From assembly GCF_015352955.1 (NCBI RefSeq), contig NZ_JACYOX010000008.1:85080-149079 (forward strand): 64,000 nucleotides of DNA, read 5' to 3'. This document shows positions 45,933 through 56,820 of this stretch, in pieces (position 1 is the stretch's first letter; every line of letters starts with the position of its first letter). The stretch comes from Noviherbaspirillum soli. Its GTDB lineage: Bacteria; Pseudomonadota; Gammaproteobacteria; Burkholderiales; Burkholderiaceae_D. The position numbers and the translations under genes were made by a program. The notes below the pieces were generated by a model, which ran no database searches, was not told where the DNA came from, and was given only the letters and a program-made list of their open reading frames with translations.

Positions 45933-46442
45933 ATGCTCTCTCCCACCTCCCAGGCGCTGGCGCCGGAATTCGATACCGCGCACTTTCGCCAGGCGCTTTC
46001 CCAGTTCGCCACCGGCGTCACCGTCATCACCACCCGTACGGATAGTGGCGCTTTCATCGGCCTGACTGCCAGCTCGTTCAACTCGGTCTCGCTGTCGCCG
46101 CCGCTGGTGCTCTGGAGCCTGTCGAATGAAGCCAGCACCCTGCCGGCCTTTACCGACAATTCCCATTACGTGATCAATGTGCTCTCGGCCAGCCAGGCGC
46201 ATCTGGCCGAGCAGTTCGCCCGGCGCGGCGCGAACCGCTTCCAGGGCGTGGACTTTTCGCTCTCGCGCACCGGCCTGCCTATCCTCAAGGGCGTCTCCGC
46301 CTGGTTCGAATGCCATAACCGCAGCCGCTATCCGGAAGGCGACCATGTGATCTTTGTCGGGGAAGTCGAGCAGTGCGACGTCACGCCCCAGCCGGGACTG
46401 GTATTTCATGGCGGACGGCTGATGGAGAGCGGCGGGCGCTGA
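45933..46442 (+). CDS. Flavin reductase-like FMN-binding protein
   Basis: A 169-aa split-barrel flavin reductase of the HpaC/DIM6 type. The blocks FRQALSQFATGVTVITTR and GLTASSFNSVSLSPPLVLW, and the C-terminal HVIFVGEVEQCDV, are typical. Such proteins supply reduced flavin to two-component monooxygenases, many acting on aromatics. No partner oxygenase is adjacent, so the partner is unknown. Confidence 0.87.
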   Translation: MLSPTSQALAPEFDTAHFRQALSQFATGVTVITTRTDSGAFIGLTASSFNSVSLSPPLVLWSLSNEASTLPAFTDNSHYVINVLSASQAHLAEQFARRGANRFQGVDFSLSRTGLPILKGVSAWFECHNRSRYPEGDHVIFVGEVEQCDVTPQPGLVFHGGRLMESGGR

Positions 46443-46481
46443 ACCGGGCGTGCCGATAGCGCGGCCCCGCCCGCTCAGGGA

Positions 46482-47513
46482 CTACAAACCCAGCGCGTTG
46501 AGCGTGTTTTCCGAGCCGTGGGCCGCGCGGCGCAGCCTGTCATTGATGCCCAGCCAGGCGATGTCCTGCGGCGGCCGCTGCACCAGGATCACGTCGGCGC
46601 CGACGTTGTCCATGCTCCGCAGCGCGGCATAGAGGCCCTGGGCATAACCGTCGGGCTCTGACGGCAGCGCAACGGCGGAACGCGCCGGCGTCGCCGCAGC
46701 GCCCGTTCCGGCCAGAATCATGGCGGCCCGCCTGCCCGCCGCTGCCAGGCCATCCAGCAGCGCCGGCAGTGCCGCGCCCTCCACCAGCACCACCGGCGTG
46801 CGGGGCGCATAGTGGGACGCCAGCGCGCCCGAGACGCGCGGCGCGTCCGTGCCGCCCAGGCCGGGCCACTGCCCGATCACCGCTGCGATCTGTTCCGCAG
46901 TGATCTGTCCGGGCCGCAGCAAGGCCGGCCCGTGGCTGTCCATGCGCGACAGGTCGACGATGGTCGATTCAATGCCCACCTGGCTGGCGCCGCCATCGAG
47001 CACCATGGCCAGCGGCGAGTCCGGCCCCGCGCCGAATTCATCCTGCACATGCTGCGCCGTAGTCGGGCTGACATGGCCGAAGCGGTTGGCCGACGGCGCC
47101 GCCAGGCCGCCTTCGCCATGGCGGAAGGCCTTCAGCAGCGCCTGCGCCACCGGATGCGACGGGCAGCGCAGGCCGACGCTGTCCTGGCCGCCGGCCACCG
47201 CCGCCGGCACGTTAGCGGCGCGTTTGAGGATCAGGGTCAGCGGGCCGGGCCAGAAAGCGGCGATCAGCTTGTTCGCCGCGTCCGGGATCTCGCGCGCCCA
47301 GCGGCCGATATCGGCGCCAGGCGCCAGGTGCACGATGACCGGATGATTGGAAGGCCGGCCCTTGGCGGCATAGATGGCGGCGATCGCCGCCGGGTTTTCC
47401 GCGTCGGCGCCCAGCCCGTAGACGGTTTCGGTCGGAAACGCGACCAGGCGGCCGGCTTCCAGCGCGACGGCGGCCTCGGCCAGCGCCGCCTGATCGGGCT
47501 GGCGGATGCTCAT
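46482..47513 (-). CDS. Threonylcarbamoyl-AMP synthase, Sua5 type
   Basis: A 343-aa enzyme making the t6A precursor for tRNA. The YrdC-like domain takes up about 1-200 ([45 protein letters not shown]). A C-terminal Sua5 domain follows from about 220 ([16 protein letters not shown]), so this is the long form, not TsaC. It overlaps purK by four bases and closes the pur unit. Confidence 0.9.
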   Translation of the reverse strand: MSIRQPDQAALAEAAVALEAGRLVAFPTETVYGLGADAENPAAIAAIYAAKGRPSNHPVIVHLAPGADIGRWAREIPDAANKLIAAFWPGPLTLILKRAANVPAAVAGGQDSVGLRCPSHPVAQALLKAFRHGEGGLAAPSANRFGHVSPTTAQHVQDEFGAGPDSPLAMVLDGGASQVGIESTIVDLSRMDSHGPALLRPGQITAEQIAAVIGQWPGLGGTDAPRVSGALASHYAPRTPVVLVEGAALPALLDGLAAAGRRAAMILAGTGAAATPARSAVALPSEPDGYAQGLYAALRSMDNVGADVILVQRPPQDIAWLGINDRLRRAAHGSENTLNALGL

Positions 47514-48703
47514 GCGTCTATCCGCAGGATGGCGCAGGCGGCGCGGAACTGCCGCTGCGCCTCTTCCAGCGTCGGTGCGACGAAGGTGACATGGCCCATC
47601 TTGCGGCCCGGCCTTGCCTCTTCCTTGCCGTACAGGTGCAGGTTGGCGCCCGGCAGCGCCAGCACCCGGTCCCAGGCCGGCTCGCAGGCGCTGTCGCCGT
47701 CGAACCAGATGTCGCCCAGGATGTTCAGCATCACCGCCGGCGAATGCTGGCGCACGTCGCCCAGCGGCAGCCGCGCCATGGCCCGCACCTGCTGCGCAAA
47801 CTGGCTGGTGACGCAGGCGTCGATCGTGTAGTGGCCGCTGTTGTGCGGCCGCGGCGCCATTTCATTGACCACCAGAGAGCCGTCCTGCAGCACGAAGAAC
47901 TCGATGCACAGCACGCCGACGTAATCAAGCCGGTCGATGATGGCCAGCGCCGCCGCCTGCGCCTGCGCGGCGCACTCGGCGGACACGTTCGGGCCGGGCA
48001 CGGTGGTGGAAAACAGGATGCCGTCGCGATGCACGTTCTCGGCGATCGGATAGACCACCGAACCGCCATCGGCGCCGCGCGCTGCCAGCACCGAGACTTC
48101 ATAGGCCAGTGGCAGCATCTTTTCCAGCACGCAGGGCACGCCGCCCATGCCGGCGAAGGCGGCGCGGGCCTCTTCGCGGCTGGTGACGCGCACCTGGCCC
48201 TTGCCGTCGTAGCCCATGCGCACGGTTTTCAGGATGCCGGGCAGCAGCGTGTCGCCAATCGCATCGACATCGGCATCGCTGCTGATGAACTGGTGCGGCG
48301 CCGGCAGCACGCCGGAACGGGCTGCGCATTCGGTGAAGAAGCGCTTCTCGGCCATCCGGTCCTGGGCCACCGAGACGCAGGCGGCGGACGGCGCGACAAA
48401 GGTGGTCTGCGCAAGAAGGGCCAGGCTGTCGGCCGGCACATTCTCGAATTCGGTGGTGACCGCGCTGCACTGCTCGGCCAGTTCGGCCAGGGTGGCGGCA
48501 TCGTCGTAGGCGGCCGACAGCAGGTGGTCGGCGGCGTGGCCGGCCGGGCATTGCGGCGCCGGTTCCAGCACCGCGACCTTGTAGCCCATGGCCTGGGCGG
48601 CGTGGGCGAACATGCGGCCGAGCTGGCCGCCGCCCATCACGCCCAGCCAGGTGGCCGGATCGGCGGACGGATTGGCCGGGGCAAGGATGGATGGCTTGTT
48701 CAT
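47510..48703 (-). CDS. purK: N5-carboxyaminoimidazole ribonucleotide synthase
   Basis: A 397-aa ATP-grasp enzyme of purine synthesis. It begins [20 protein letters not shown] after a short leader, and has [21 protein letters not shown] and [20 protein letters not shown]. It acts with PurE, whose gene overlaps it by four bases. Confidence 0.95.
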   Translation of the reverse strand: MNKPSILAPANPSADPATWLGVMGGGQLGRMFAHAAQAMGYKVAVLEPAPQCPAGHAADHLLSAAYDDAATLAELAEQCSAVTTEFENVPADSLALLAQTTFVAPSAACVSVAQDRMAEKRFFTECAARSGVLPAPHQFISSDADVDAIGDTLLPGILKTVRMGYDGKGQVRVTSREEARAAFAGMGGVPCVLEKMLPLAYEVSVLAARGADGGSVVYPIAENVHRDGILFSTTVPGPNVSAECAAQAQAAALAIIDRLDYVGVLCIEFFVLQDGSLVVNEMAPRPHNSGHYTIDACVTSQFAQQVRAMARLPLGDVRQHSPAVMLNILGDIWFDGDSACEPAWDRVLALPGANLHLYGKEEARPGRKMGHVTFVAPTLEEAQRQFRAACAILRIDA

Positions 48704-49206
48704 GTCGGCAGCGTCATGTCGAGCGCGGCCTGGGTCTGGCGCTCGCGGAAGGCCAGCAGCTTCGCCGCCAGCGCCTCGTCGGTGGCGGCCAGCATGGCCA
48801 CGGCGGTCAGCGCGGCATTGGCCGCGCCGGCTTCGCCGATGGCGAAGGTCGACACCGGCACGCCCTTGGGCATCTGCACGATGGACAGCAGCGAATCCTC
48901 GCCGCGCAGATACTTCGACGGCACCGGCACGCCCAGCACCGGCACGATGGTCTTGGCCGCGATCATGCCCGGCAGGTGGGCGGCGCCGCCGGCGCCGGCG
49001 ATGATGGCGCGCAGGCCGCGCGAGCGGGCCGCCTCGGCATAGGCAAACATCTGGTCCGGCATGCGGTGCGCGGAAATCACCTGCGCCTCGTGGGGCACGC
49101 CGAATTCCTTCAACATGGCCACCGCATGCTGCATCACGTCCCAGTCGGAGGAAGAACCCATCACCACGCCGACCAGCGGCGCGGCATTTACGATATCAGC
49201 ACTCAT
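48700..49206 (-). CDS. purE: N5-carboxyaminoimidazole ribonucleotide mutase
   Basis: A 168-aa class I PurE with [27 protein letters not shown] and [19 protein letters not shown]. It moves the carboxyl group of N5-CAIR to give CAIR. It sits 12 bp after purC and overlaps purK by four bases. Confidence 0.95.
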   Translation of the reverse strand: MSADIVNAAPLVGVVMGSSSDWDVMQHAVAMLKEFGVPHEAQVISAHRMPDQMFAYAEAARSRGLRAIIAGAGGAAHLPGMIAAKTIVPVLGVPVPSKYLRGEDSLLSIVQMPKGVPVSTFAIGEAGAANAALTAVAMLAATDEALAAKLLAFRERQTQAALDMTLPT

Positions 49207-49218
49207 CTGGGCTCTCCG

Positions 49219-50118
49219 TCAGTCCTTGAGTTTCTCGCCGGTCAGGCGCTCCAGCGCCTCGCGGTACTTGGCGCCAGTCTTTTCGATCACGTCGGCCGGC
49301 AAGCGCGGCGCCGGCGCGGTCTTGTTCCAGCCGGAGACGGTTTCCAGGTAGTCGCGCACGAACTGCTTGTCGAAGGATGGCGGCGAACTGCCCGGCTCAT
49401 AGGAGTCGGCCGGCCAGAAGCGGGACGAATCGGCGGTCAGCACTTCGTCCATCAGGTGCAGCACGCCGTCGTCGTCCAGGCCGAATTCGAACTTGGTGTC
49501 GGCGATGATGATGCCGCGGGTGGCGGCGTAATTGGCCGCGGTCTGGTACAGGCGGATGCTGATGTCGCGCATCTGGCGCGCCAGCTTGCCGCCGATGCGG
49601 CGCTCCATCTCGGCAAAGCTGATGTTTTCGTCATGCTCGCCGAGGTCGGCCTTGGCGGCCGGCGTGAAGATCGGCTGCGGCAGCTTGTCGGCCTGGCGCA
49701 GGCCGGGCGGCAGCGAAATGCCGCAGACCGCGCCGTTGGCCAGGTAATCCTTCCAGCCGGAACCGATGATGTAGCCGCGCACTACCGCCTCGACCAGGAT
49801 GGGCTTCAATTTCTTGGCCACCACCGCCCGGCCGCGGACCTGCTCGACCTCCTCCGGCGCCACCACCGATTCCGGGGCGATGCCGGTCAGGTGGTTGGGC
49901 ACGATGTCCTTCAACTTGTCGAACCAGAAATCCGACATCTGGTTCAGCACCCGGCCCTTGCCCGGGATCGGCTCCTGCATCACCACGTCGAAGGCCGACA
50001 GGCGGTCGCTGGTGACGATGAGGATCTTGTCGTCGCCGACAGCGTAGTTGTCGCGGACCTTGCCGCGGCCAAGCAGCGGCAGCGAAGCGATGCTGGATTG
50101 GTAAAGACTGGAGGTCAT
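49219..50118 (-). CDS. purC: SAICAR synthase
   Basis: A 299-aa enzyme that joins CAIR and aspartate. [39 protein letters not shown] and [15 protein letters not shown] are the family blocks. The start at 50118 (MTSSLYQSS) is preferred; a longer frame to 50160 is unsupported. purE and purK follow directly, giving consecutive steps of the pathway. Confidence 0.95.
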   Translation of the reverse strand: MTSSLYQSSIASLPLLGRGKVRDNYAVGDDKILIVTSDRLSAFDVVMQEPIPGKGRVLNQMSDFWFDKLKDIVPNHLTGIAPESVVAPEEVEQVRGRAVVAKKLKPILVEAVVRGYIIGSGWKDYLANGAVCGISLPPGLRQADKLPQPIFTPAAKADLGEHDENISFAEMERRIGGKLARQMRDISIRLYQTAANYAATRGIIIADTKFEFGLDDDGVLHLMDEVLTADSSRFWPADSYEPGSSPPSFDKQFVRDYLETVSGWNKTAPAPRLPADVIEKTGAKYREALERLTGEKLKD

Positions 50119-50225
50119 GGAAAATCTCTGGAATAGCGCGCCGGCGGCTGCTGCCGCCAACGCTATGCACTACAAAGGGAGAATCCGCGTGCGGGAGGCA
50201 CGCGAATTTTTTCAAAGGAGGGAGT

Positions 50226-51290
50226 TTACTGCACGATCTGGGAAAGTTCGCCTTTTTTGTAGCGCTCGGCCATTTTTTCCAACGAAACCGGCTTGATCTT
50301 CGCTGCCTGGCCTTCGCAGCCGAACGACAGGTAGCGCGCCTTGACGACTTTCATCGCGGCTTCGCGGGCCGGCTTCAGGTAGTCGCGCGGGTCGAACTTG
50401 GAAGGATTCTCGGACAGGTAGCGACGGATCGCGCCCGTCATCGCCAGGCGGATGTCGGTGTCGATGTTGATCTTGCGGACGCCGTGCTTGATGCCTTCCT
50501 GGATTTCCTCGACCGGCACGCCATAGGTTTCCTTCATGTCGCCGCCGAATTCGCGGATCTCGGCCAGCAGTTCCTGCGGCACCGAGGACGAGCCGTGCAT
50601 CACCAGGTGGGTGTTGGGGATGCGGGCGTGGATTTCCTTGATGCGCTCGATGGCCAGGATGTCGCCGGTCGGCTTGCGCGAGAACTTGTAGGCGCCGTGC
50701 GAGGTGCCGATGGCGATGGCCAGCGCGTCGCACTGGGTCTGGCGCACGAAGTCGGCGGCCTGGCCGACGTCGGTCAGCAGCTGTTCACGGGTCATGGTGC
50801 CTTCGGCGCCGTGGCCGTCTTCCTTGTCGCCCTTCATGGTTTCCAGCGAGCCGAGCACGCCCAGCTCCGCTTCCACCGTGACGCCGATGGCGTGCGAGAA
50901 CTCGACCACCTTCCTCGACACTTCGACGTTGTACTCGTAGCTGGCGACGGACTTGCCGTCTTCCATCAGCGAGCCGTCCATCATCACCGAGGTGAAGCCG
51001 GACTTGATGGCGGCCATGCAGACCGCCGGCGACTGGCCGTGGTCCTGGTGCATCACCACCGGGATATGCGGATAGGCTTCGACCGCGGCCGAGATCAGGT
51101 GGCGCAGGAAGGCTTCGCCGGCATATTTGCGGGCGCCGGCCGAGGCCTGCATGATCACCGGCGCGCCGACTTCATCGGCGGCCGCCATGATGGCGCTGAC
51201 CTGCTCGAGGTTGTTGACGTTGAAGGCGGGCAGACCGTAGCCGTTTTCGGCGGCATGGTCCAGCAATTGACGCATGGATACGAGAGGCAT
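50226..51290 (-). CDS. fba: Fructose-bisphosphate aldolase, class II
   Basis: A 354-aa zinc aldolase of the Calvin/glycolysis type (CbbA-like length). Zinc and catalytic blocks are [31 protein letters not shown] and [15 protein letters not shown], with the C-terminal [15 protein letters not shown]. It lies 23 bp after pyk on the same strand and 107 bp before purC. Confidence 0.95.
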   Translation of the reverse strand: MPLVSMRQLLDHAAENGYGLPAFNVNNLEQVSAIMAAADEVGAPVIMQASAGARKYAGEAFLRHLISAAVEAYPHIPVVMHQDHGQSPAVCMAAIKSGFTSVMMDGSLMEDGKSVASYEYNVEVSRKVVEFSHAIGVTVEAELGVLGSLETMKGDKEDGHGAEGTMTREQLLTDVGQAADFVRQTQCDALAIAIGTSHGAYKFSRKPTGDILAIERIKEIHARIPNTHLVMHGSSSVPQELLAEIREFGGDMKETYGVPVEEIQEGIKHGVRKINIDTDIRLAMTGAIRRYLSENPSKFDPRDYLKPAREAAMKVVKARYLSFGCEGQAAKIKPVSLEKMAERYKKGELSQIVQ

Positions 51291-51313
51291 GTGGATTCTC
51301 CTGGTATAAAAAT

Positions 51314-52747
51314 TTAGTAGTCGCCGATTTTCATGATGTTGAGCGCGTTCGTGCCGCCAACCTGGCCCATGGGCTCGCCCCAGGTGATGACGATCATGTC
51401 ACCACGCTGGACGACGCCCTTGGCCAGCAACAAGTCCTGCGCCATTTTCAGCACCGCCTCGCGGTCGGTGGAATGGGCCAGCGCCATGGTGGTGACGTTG
51501 CGGTACAGCACCGCCTTGCGCTGGGTGGCCAGGCTGGGCGTCATCGCGTAGATCGGCACGTCGATATTGTGGCGGCTCATCCAGAGCGCGGTGGAACCGG
51601 ACTCGGTCAGCGCCACGATGGCCTTGACCCGCAGGTGGTAGGCGGTAAACAGCGCGCCGTAGGCGATCGACTGGTCGATGCGGCTGAAGGTCACGTTGAG
51701 GAAGTCGGCGTCGAGGCGGAAGTCTTCCGAGTGCTCGGCCTCGATGCAGATCGCGGCCATCGCTTCCACGGTTTCCACCGGATAGCGGCCAGCGGCGGTC
51801 TCGGCCGAGGTCATCACCGCGTCGGTGCCGTCCAGCACCGCATTGGCCACGTCGGAGACTTCGGCGCGGGTCGGCACCGGATTCTGGACCATCGATTCCA
51901 TCATCTGGGTGGCGGTGATGGCCAGCTTGTTGGAGGTGCGCGCCATGCGGATCATGCGCTTCTGCAGCGCCGGCACCGCGGCATTGCCCACTTCCACCGC
52001 CAGGTCGCCACGGGCGACCATGATGCCGTCGGACGCATCCAGGATCTCCTGCAGCGCCGGAATGGCTTCGGCGCGCTCGATCTTGGCGATCATCTGCGGC
52101 TTGTGGGTGAATTCCTCGCCGGCGATATTGGCCAGCTGGCGCGCCATGATCATGTCGGTGGCGCTCTTGGGGAAGGACACGGCGATGTAGTCGGCCTGGA
52201 AGCGCATCGCGGTCTTGATGTCCTCCATGTCCTTGGAGGTCAGCGCCGCCGCGGTCAGCCCGCCGCCCTGGCGGTTGATGCCCTTGTTGTTGGACAGTTC
52301 GCCGCCGGTGCGAACGGTGGTATGGACCTGGGTGCCGCTGACCCGGTCGACCACCAGCACGATCAGGCCGTCGTTCAACAGCAGCACGTCGCCGGCGCGC
52401 ACGTCGCGCGGCAGGTCCTTGTAGTCCAGGCCGACCTGCTGCTGGTTGCCCAGCTCGCAGGCGGCGTCGAGGACAAATTTCTCGCCCCGCACCAGGGTGA
52501 CCTTGCCGTTCTCGAACTTGCCGACCCGGATCTTCGGGCCCTGCAGGTCGGCCATGATCGCCACTTCCCGGCCGAGGTCGGCGGCGATGCGGCGCACCAG
52601 CGCGGCACGCTCGATATGGTCCTCGCCCTTGCCATGCGAGAAGTTCAGGCGCACGACATCGACGCCGGCATGGATCATCCGGGTCAGGGTTTCCGGGTCG
52701 CTGGAAGCGGGTCCGATGGTGGCGACGATCTTGGTGGCTCTTTGCAT
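51314..52747 (-). CDS. pyk: Pyruvate kinase
   Basis: A 477-aa enzyme that makes pyruvate and ATP from phosphoenolpyruvate. It begins [21 protein letters not shown]. Active-site blocks are [26 protein letters not shown] and [24 protein letters not shown] (quoted by its part TATQMMESM). The start at 52747 was chosen; the longer open frame is Pro/Arg-rich and not family sequence. Confidence 0.95.
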   Translation of the reverse strand: MQRATKIVATIGPASSDPETLTRMIHAGVDVVRLNFSHGKGEDHIERAALVRRIAADLGREVAIMADLQGPKIRVGKFENGKVTLVRGEKFVLDAACELGNQQQVGLDYKDLPRDVRAGDVLLLNDGLIVLVVDRVSGTQVHTTVRTGGELSNNKGINRQGGGLTAAALTSKDMEDIKTAMRFQADYIAVSFPKSATDMIMARQLANIAGEEFTHKPQMIAKIERAEAIPALQEILDASDGIMVARGDLAVEVGNAAVPALQKRMIRMARTSNKLAITATQMMESMVQNPVPTRAEVSDVANAVLDGTDAVMTSAETAAGRYPVETVEAMAAICIEAEHSEDFRLDADFLNVTFSRIDQSIAYGALFTAYHLRVKAIVALTESGSTALWMSRHNIDVPIYAMTPSLATQRKAVLYRNVTTMALAHSTDREAVLKMAQDLLLAKGVVQRGDMIVITWGEPMGQVGGTNALNIMKIGDY

Positions 52748-52830
52748 CTTGCCTTCCTGGGTTGGGACGACCGGGCGCGCGGCCTGCGCCGGCTGGCGCG
52801 GCCGCCGGCGGCCGAATGCGGGGGCGGTGC

Positions 52831-54030
52831 TCAAGACTTGTCTGCAGCCCGCTGCTGCAGGATGTCGACTGCGGGCAAGGTCTTGCCTTCCAGGAACTCC
52901 AGGAAAGCGCCGCCGCCGGTCGAAATATAACCTATCTTTTCGGCAATATCGTATTTGGCAATCGCGGCCAGGGTGTCGCCGCCGCCGGCGATCGAAAACG
53001 CCTTGGACTTGGCAATCGCCATCGCCAGGGTCTTGGTGCCTTCGCCGAACTGGTCGAACTCGAACACGCCGACCGGGCCGTTCCAGACCACCGTGCCGGC
53101 GCTGGCGATCTGCTCGGCCAGCATGGCGGCGGTTTTCGGGCCGATGTCCAGGATCATGTCGTCGTCGGTCACATCGGCCACGTCCTTGACGGTGGCGGCG
53201 GCGGAGGCGGCGAATTCCCTGGCGCAGACCACGTCCACCGGGATCGGCACCGAGGCGCCGCGCTGCGACATCATCGCGATGATGTCCTTCGCGCCGTCGA
53301 CCAGGTCCGGCTCGGCCAGCGACTTGCCGATCTTCAGGCCGGCGGCCAGCATGAAGGTGTTGGCGATGCCGCCGCCGACGATCAGGTTGTCGACCTTCTC
53401 GGCCAGGGTCTTCAGGATGGTCAGCTTGGTCGACACCTTGGAGCCGGCGACGATGGCCACCAGCGGACGGGCCGGCTGGTGCAGCGCGCGGCCGAGCGCG
53501 TCGAGTTCGGCCGTCAGCAGCGGGCCGGCGCAGGCGACGGGCGCATATTTGGCGATGCCGTGGGTGGTGGCTTCGGCGCGGTGGGCGGTGCCGAAGGCGT
53601 CATTGACATACACGTCGCACAGCCTTGCCATTTTCTGCGCGAGTTCGTCGCTGTTCTTCTTCTCGCCCGGATTGACCCGGCAGTTTTCCAGCAGCACCAC
53701 CTGGCCCGGCGCGACATCGACGCCGTCGACCCAGTTCTGCTTCAATTCCACCTTCTGGCCCAGCAGCGCGGACAGGCGCTCGGCGATCGGCGCCAGCGTG
53801 TCTTCCGGCTTGAACGCGCCCTCGGTCGGACGGCCCAGGTGCGAGGTCACCATCACCGCCGCGCCGGCATCGAGCGCCTGGCGGATCGCCGGCACCGAAG
53901 CCCGGATGCGGGTGTCTTCGGTGATGTTGCCGGCGTCATCCTGCGGCACGTTGAGATCGGCGCGGATGAACACGCGCTTGCCCTTGAGTTGACCCTGCTG
54001 TACCAGGTCGGCGAAACGGTTGAATTGCAT
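52831..54030 (-). CDS. pgk: Phosphoglycerate kinase
   Basis: A 399-aa glycolytic kinase. Substrate-binding and signature blocks are [43 protein letters not shown] and the C-terminal [15 protein letters not shown]. The start ATG at 54030 ([13 protein letters not shown]) is typical; the open frame continues upstream without support. It leads a leftward pgk-pyk-fba block. Confidence 0.95.
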   Translation of the reverse strand: MQFNRFADLVQQGQLKGKRVFIRADLNVPQDDAGNITEDTRIRASVPAIRQALDAGAAVMVTSHLGRPTEGAFKPEDTLAPIAERLSALLGQKVELKQNWVDGVDVAPGQVVLLENCRVNPGEKKNSDELAQKMARLCDVYVNDAFGTAHRAEATTHGIAKYAPVACAGPLLTAELDALGRALHQPARPLVAIVAGSKVSTKLTILKTLAEKVDNLIVGGGIANTFMLAAGLKIGKSLAEPDLVDGAKDIIAMMSQRGASVPIPVDVVCAREFAASAAATVKDVADVTDDDMILDIGPKTAAMLAEQIASAGTVVWNGPVGVFEFDQFGEGTKTLAMAIAKSKAFSIAGGGDTLAAIAKYDIAEKIGYISTGGGAFLEFLEGKTLPAVDILQQRAADKS

Positions 54031-54178
54031 GGCGGCAGTGATGATGAAATTGAAAGAGCCGTATTCTATACCAGCGCAACTGGGCGAAAAGCCGTTTTGG
54101 GCAAGCAATACGCGGGTTCTTTCTTGCTTTTCTGTTAAGAACTTCGGGTGACAGTCCGGCGCGCGGCCGGCCTGAAAT

Positions 54179-54502
54179 TCAGAAGATCCGTATCGCGGTA
54201 AAGAGCGCCATGCCGACCACGATGGTTCCCAGCAGGTGGCGGGTGGCGAGGAAGAACAGGGTCGCGCCGGCGCCCGCCAGCAGGCGCGGATTGGTCCAGT
54301 CGATCGCCGTGACGGCGCCGCCGCCGTTGAGCACGAGGTCGGGCAGCACGATGGCCGCCAGCGCCGCCGCCGGCGCATAGCGCAGCGCCTGCTGCAGGCG
54401 GGCCGGCATGCGGGTGGATGCCAGCATGAAGAACGAGGAGCGGGTCAGCACGGTGGCCAGCGCCAGCAGGGCGATGGTCAGCCAGATGTCGGAGGCGTTC
54501 AT
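54179..54502 (-). CDS. azlD: Branched-chain amino-acid transport small subunit AzlD
   Basis: A 107-aa protein with about four hydrophobic segments ([39 protein letters not shown]). It pairs with AzlC to export branched-chain amino acids and overlaps azlC by four bases. The residue pattern [16 protein letters not shown] is the usual AzlD core. Confidence 0.88.
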   Translation of the reverse strand: MNASDIWLTIALLALATVLTRSSFFMLASTRMPARLQQALRYAPAAALAAIVLPDLVLNGGGAVTAIDWTNPRLLAGAGATLFFLATRHLLGTIVVGMALFTAIRIF

Positions 54503-55266
54503 GCCTGCGCCTTTCTTTCCCGAAGCATGTCGATGGCCGACGCGGTCGCCATGCCGGCCAGCAGGGCCAGCAGCATGCCCAGCTTGTAGGGCAGGCCGTA
54601 GGCGGCCACGCCAACCGCGCCGGCGACGATCACGCCGCCCAGCGCGGCCGCGTTCACCACCAGCGGAATCATGACCGCCAAGAGCGCCAGCGTGCCGGCG
54701 AAGCCGACGCCCCAGGAAGCCGGCACCTGGCTGGCCAGCAGGATGCCGGCCACCGAGCCGGCCTGCCAGGTCAGCCAGTTCGGATAGCAGACGCCGGCGA
54801 AATAGCCCACCTTGCCGCTGGTGTGGGCGACGGTGTAGGCCGGAAAGCGCTGCGGGAAGAATCCCATCATCAGGTCATTGTTGAGGTAACCGTAGAACAG
54901 TCTCTGCCGCCAGGGCAGATGCGCGAAATGCGGTCCCAGGCTGGCGGCGAAGATCACGAAGCGCAGGTTCACCACCAGGCCGGTCAGGAACACCAGCACG
55001 GCCGGCGCATTGGCGGCCATCAGCGGCAGCGCCGCCAGCTGGGCCGAGCCGGCGAACACGATGAAGGTCATGCCCAGCGCCTGCCACAGCGTCAGCCCCG
55101 ACTGCATCATCGCCATGCCGGCCACCACGCCCCAGGCGAAGATGCCAGGCATGGCCGGCGCGCTGGCGCGCACCGCCTCGCGGAAGGCGGCCTTTTCCGG
55201 GTCATGCGGCGCCAGGGAATCGGGCCGGGAGGGTGAGGAGGGACTGCCTTGCATCTGCTTCATCAT
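54499..55266 (-). CDS. azlC: Branched-chain amino-acid transport large subunit AzlC
   Basis: A 255-aa permease with the AzlC blocks PAMPGIFAWGVVAGMAM and FAGSAQLAALPLMAANAP and about six to seven hydrophobic segments. The first codons (ATGATGAAGCAGATG) fall within repeat copy 1 of the intergenic repeat, so translation may really begin at a later Met such as 55254. It forms a two-gene unit with azlD. Confidence 0.88.
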   Translation of the reverse strand: MMKQMQGSPSSPSRPDSLAPHDPEKAAFREAVRASAPAMPGIFAWGVVAGMAMMQSGLTLWQALGMTFIVFAGSAQLAALPLMAANAPAVLVFLTGLVVNLRFVIFAASLGPHFAHLPWRQRLFYGYLNNDLMMGFFPQRFPAYTVAHTSGKVGYFAGVCYPNWLTWQAGSVAGILLASQVPASWGVGFAGTLALLAVMIPLVVNAAALGGVIVAGAVGVAAYGLPYKLGMLLALLAGMATASAIDMLRERKAQA

Positions 55267-55456
55267 GCTTGCGCCGGCGGCCGGGTCGGCCCGCCGCGCC
55301 TTTCGGGTTCAGGAAGTGTTGGAAAAAATTCTCTACAGCTAACACGTAGGGCGGAATACCCCGCAGGGGCATTCCGCCGTGGTCGATCCGGGCAAGCCCG
55401 GTTTCCCCGTATTGTTCAACCGCCCCCGGTGCAATGCCCTTCGGGTATTGCACCCT
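55257..55456. repeat. Long imperfect intergenic repeat, copy 1
   Basis: About 200 bp, repeated at 55466 with a 209-bp period. It begins with GCTTCATCATGCTTGCGCCG, carries a palindrome GGCGGAAT...ATTCCGCC (about 55349-55378) and a second one GGTGCAAT...ATTGCACC (55428-55454). The start overlaps the first codons of azlC. Such GGCGGAAT and GGTGCAAT palindromes look like dispersed REP-type elements. Confidence 0.9.
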
Positions 55457-55465
55457 GCAAGGGCC

Positions 55466-55664
55466 GCTTCATCGTGCTTGCGCCGGCGGCCGGGTCGGGC
55501 CGCCGCGCCTCTCAGATTCAGCAATGGTTGAAAAAAATCCTTTACAGCTATTACGTAGGGCGGAATACCCCGCAGGGGCATTCCGCCGTGGTCGATCCGG
55601 GCAAGCCCAGCCTTCCCGTGTCGTTCAAGCGCCCCGGTGCAATGCCCTTCGGGTATTGCACCCT
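55466..55664. repeat. Long imperfect intergenic repeat, copy 2
   Basis: Second copy of the element, nine bases after copy 1, with the same two palindromes (about 55558-55587 and 55636-55662). The second hairpin ends immediately before the stop codon of the threonine-dehydratase gene read leftward, so it may also act as a transcript end or mRNA-stabilising structure. Confidence 0.9.
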
Positions 55665-56640
55665 ACCCTCCTTGCCCGGCGAGCAATGCTGCATAGCGGT
55701 CGATGTCCACATTGCCGCCGCTGATCAGCACGCCGACCCGCTTGCCCTTCAACTGGTCCTTCATCGCCCGCGCCGCGGCGAAGCCGAGGCAGCCGGTCGG
55801 CTCTGCCACCAGCTTCATGCGCGAGGCGAAGAAGCGCATTGCCTCCACCAGTTCGGCGTCGCCGACGGTCAGGATGTCGTCGACGTCGCGCCGGATGATG
55901 GGAAAGGTCAGCTGGCCCAGGTGCTGGGTCTGGGCGCCGTCGGCAATGGTGCGCGGCGTGTCGATATGGACGATGGCGCCGCTGCGGAAGGATTGCTGGC
56001 CGTCGTTGCCGGCTTCCGGCTCGACGCCGTAGAGCAGGCATTGCGGCGACAGCGCGCGGGTCGCGAGCGCCGAGCCGGACAGCAGGCCGCCGCCGCCCAG
56101 GCAGACGAAGAAGGCATCCAGCGGACCGACCTCCTCGAACAGCTCCTTGGCCGCGGTGCCCTGGCCGGCAATCACGTCGGCATGGTCATAGGGCGGCACC
56201 AGGGTGTAGCCGTGGCGCTCGGCAAGGTCGCGCCCGATCTGCTCGCGGTCTTCGGTGTAGCGGTCATAGGTGACGACCTGCGCGCCATAGCCGCGGGTGG
56301 CGGCGATCTTCGAAGCCGGCGCATCCTGCGGCATCACGATGGTGGCCGGCATGCCCAGGAGCCTGGCCGACAGCGCGATCGCCTGGGCATGGTTGCCCGA
56401 GGAAAAGGCGACGACGCCGGCGCGGCGCTGGCCGGCATCGAATTTCGCCAGCGCGTTGTAGGCGCCGCGGAACTTGAAGGCGCCCATGCGCTGCAGGTTC
56501 TCGCACTTGAAGAACAGCTGCGCGCCGGTTTCCTCGTCGGCGATGCGGGAAGTCAGCACCGGCGTGCGGTGCGCCTGGCCGGCAATGCGCGCCGCGGCGG
56601 CGACAACGTCGTCATAGGTCGGAAGCATGATTTCACTCAT
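55663..56640 (-). CDS. Threonine/serine dehydratase-type PLP enzyme
   Basis: A 325-aa fold-II PLP enzyme of the catabolic threonine-dehydratase/threo-3-hydroxyaspartate ammonia-lyase type. The PLP lysine is in MGAFKFRGAYNAL, then FSSGNHAQAIALSA, the glycine loop FVCLGGGGLLSGSA and the end GVLISGGNVDIDRYA. No regulatory ACT domain is present, unlike IlvA. It may give 2-oxobutyrate or pyruvate. Exact substrate cannot be told from sequence. It is divergent from ilvE, with 180 bp between. Confidence 0.88.
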   Translation of the reverse strand: MSEIMLPTYDDVVAAAARIAGQAHRTPVLTSRIADEETGAQLFFKCENLQRMGAFKFRGAYNALAKFDAGQRRAGVVAFSSGNHAQAIALSARLLGMPATIVMPQDAPASKIAATRGYGAQVVTYDRYTEDREQIGRDLAERHGYTLVPPYDHADVIAGQGTAAKELFEEVGPLDAFFVCLGGGGLLSGSALATRALSPQCLLYGVEPEAGNDGQQSFRSGAIVHIDTPRTIADGAQTQHLGQLTFPIIRRDVDDILTVGDAELVEAMRFFASRMKLVAEPTGCLGFAAARAMKDQLKGKRVGVLISGGNVDIDRYAALLAGQGG

Positions 56641-56820
56641 TATTTTCAGTCGGAATGCCTGGACAGGAATGCGGGTTTTCCAGCGTCGGCAACTGCTTGC
56701 CGCACAGGAGGAGGATTAACCTTTGGAAACAGATTGTTCCGACAGCATTTTACCGTCTAACTTTTTTACCTGCCTAATCCGTTAAAATCGCGTTTTGCCT
56801 AACAATCTGGAGAAGACAAC

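Noticed and set aside
47591..49042. Long plus-strand frames opposite purK/purE (and similarly 48691-50136, 51473-52930, 52762-54138)
   Set aside because: They are antisense to clear housekeeping genes and have His/Gln/Arg-rich low-complexity sequence.
55249..56760. A 503-residue plus-strand frame over the repeats and the dehydratase
   Set aside because: It is antisense to the PLP enzyme and runs through the palindromic repeats; no protein family is seen.
56761..56820. A sigma-70 promoter for ilvE (TTTACC and TAAAAT)
   Set aside because: The spacing is only about 12 bases, too short for a normal promoter, so it was not annotated.
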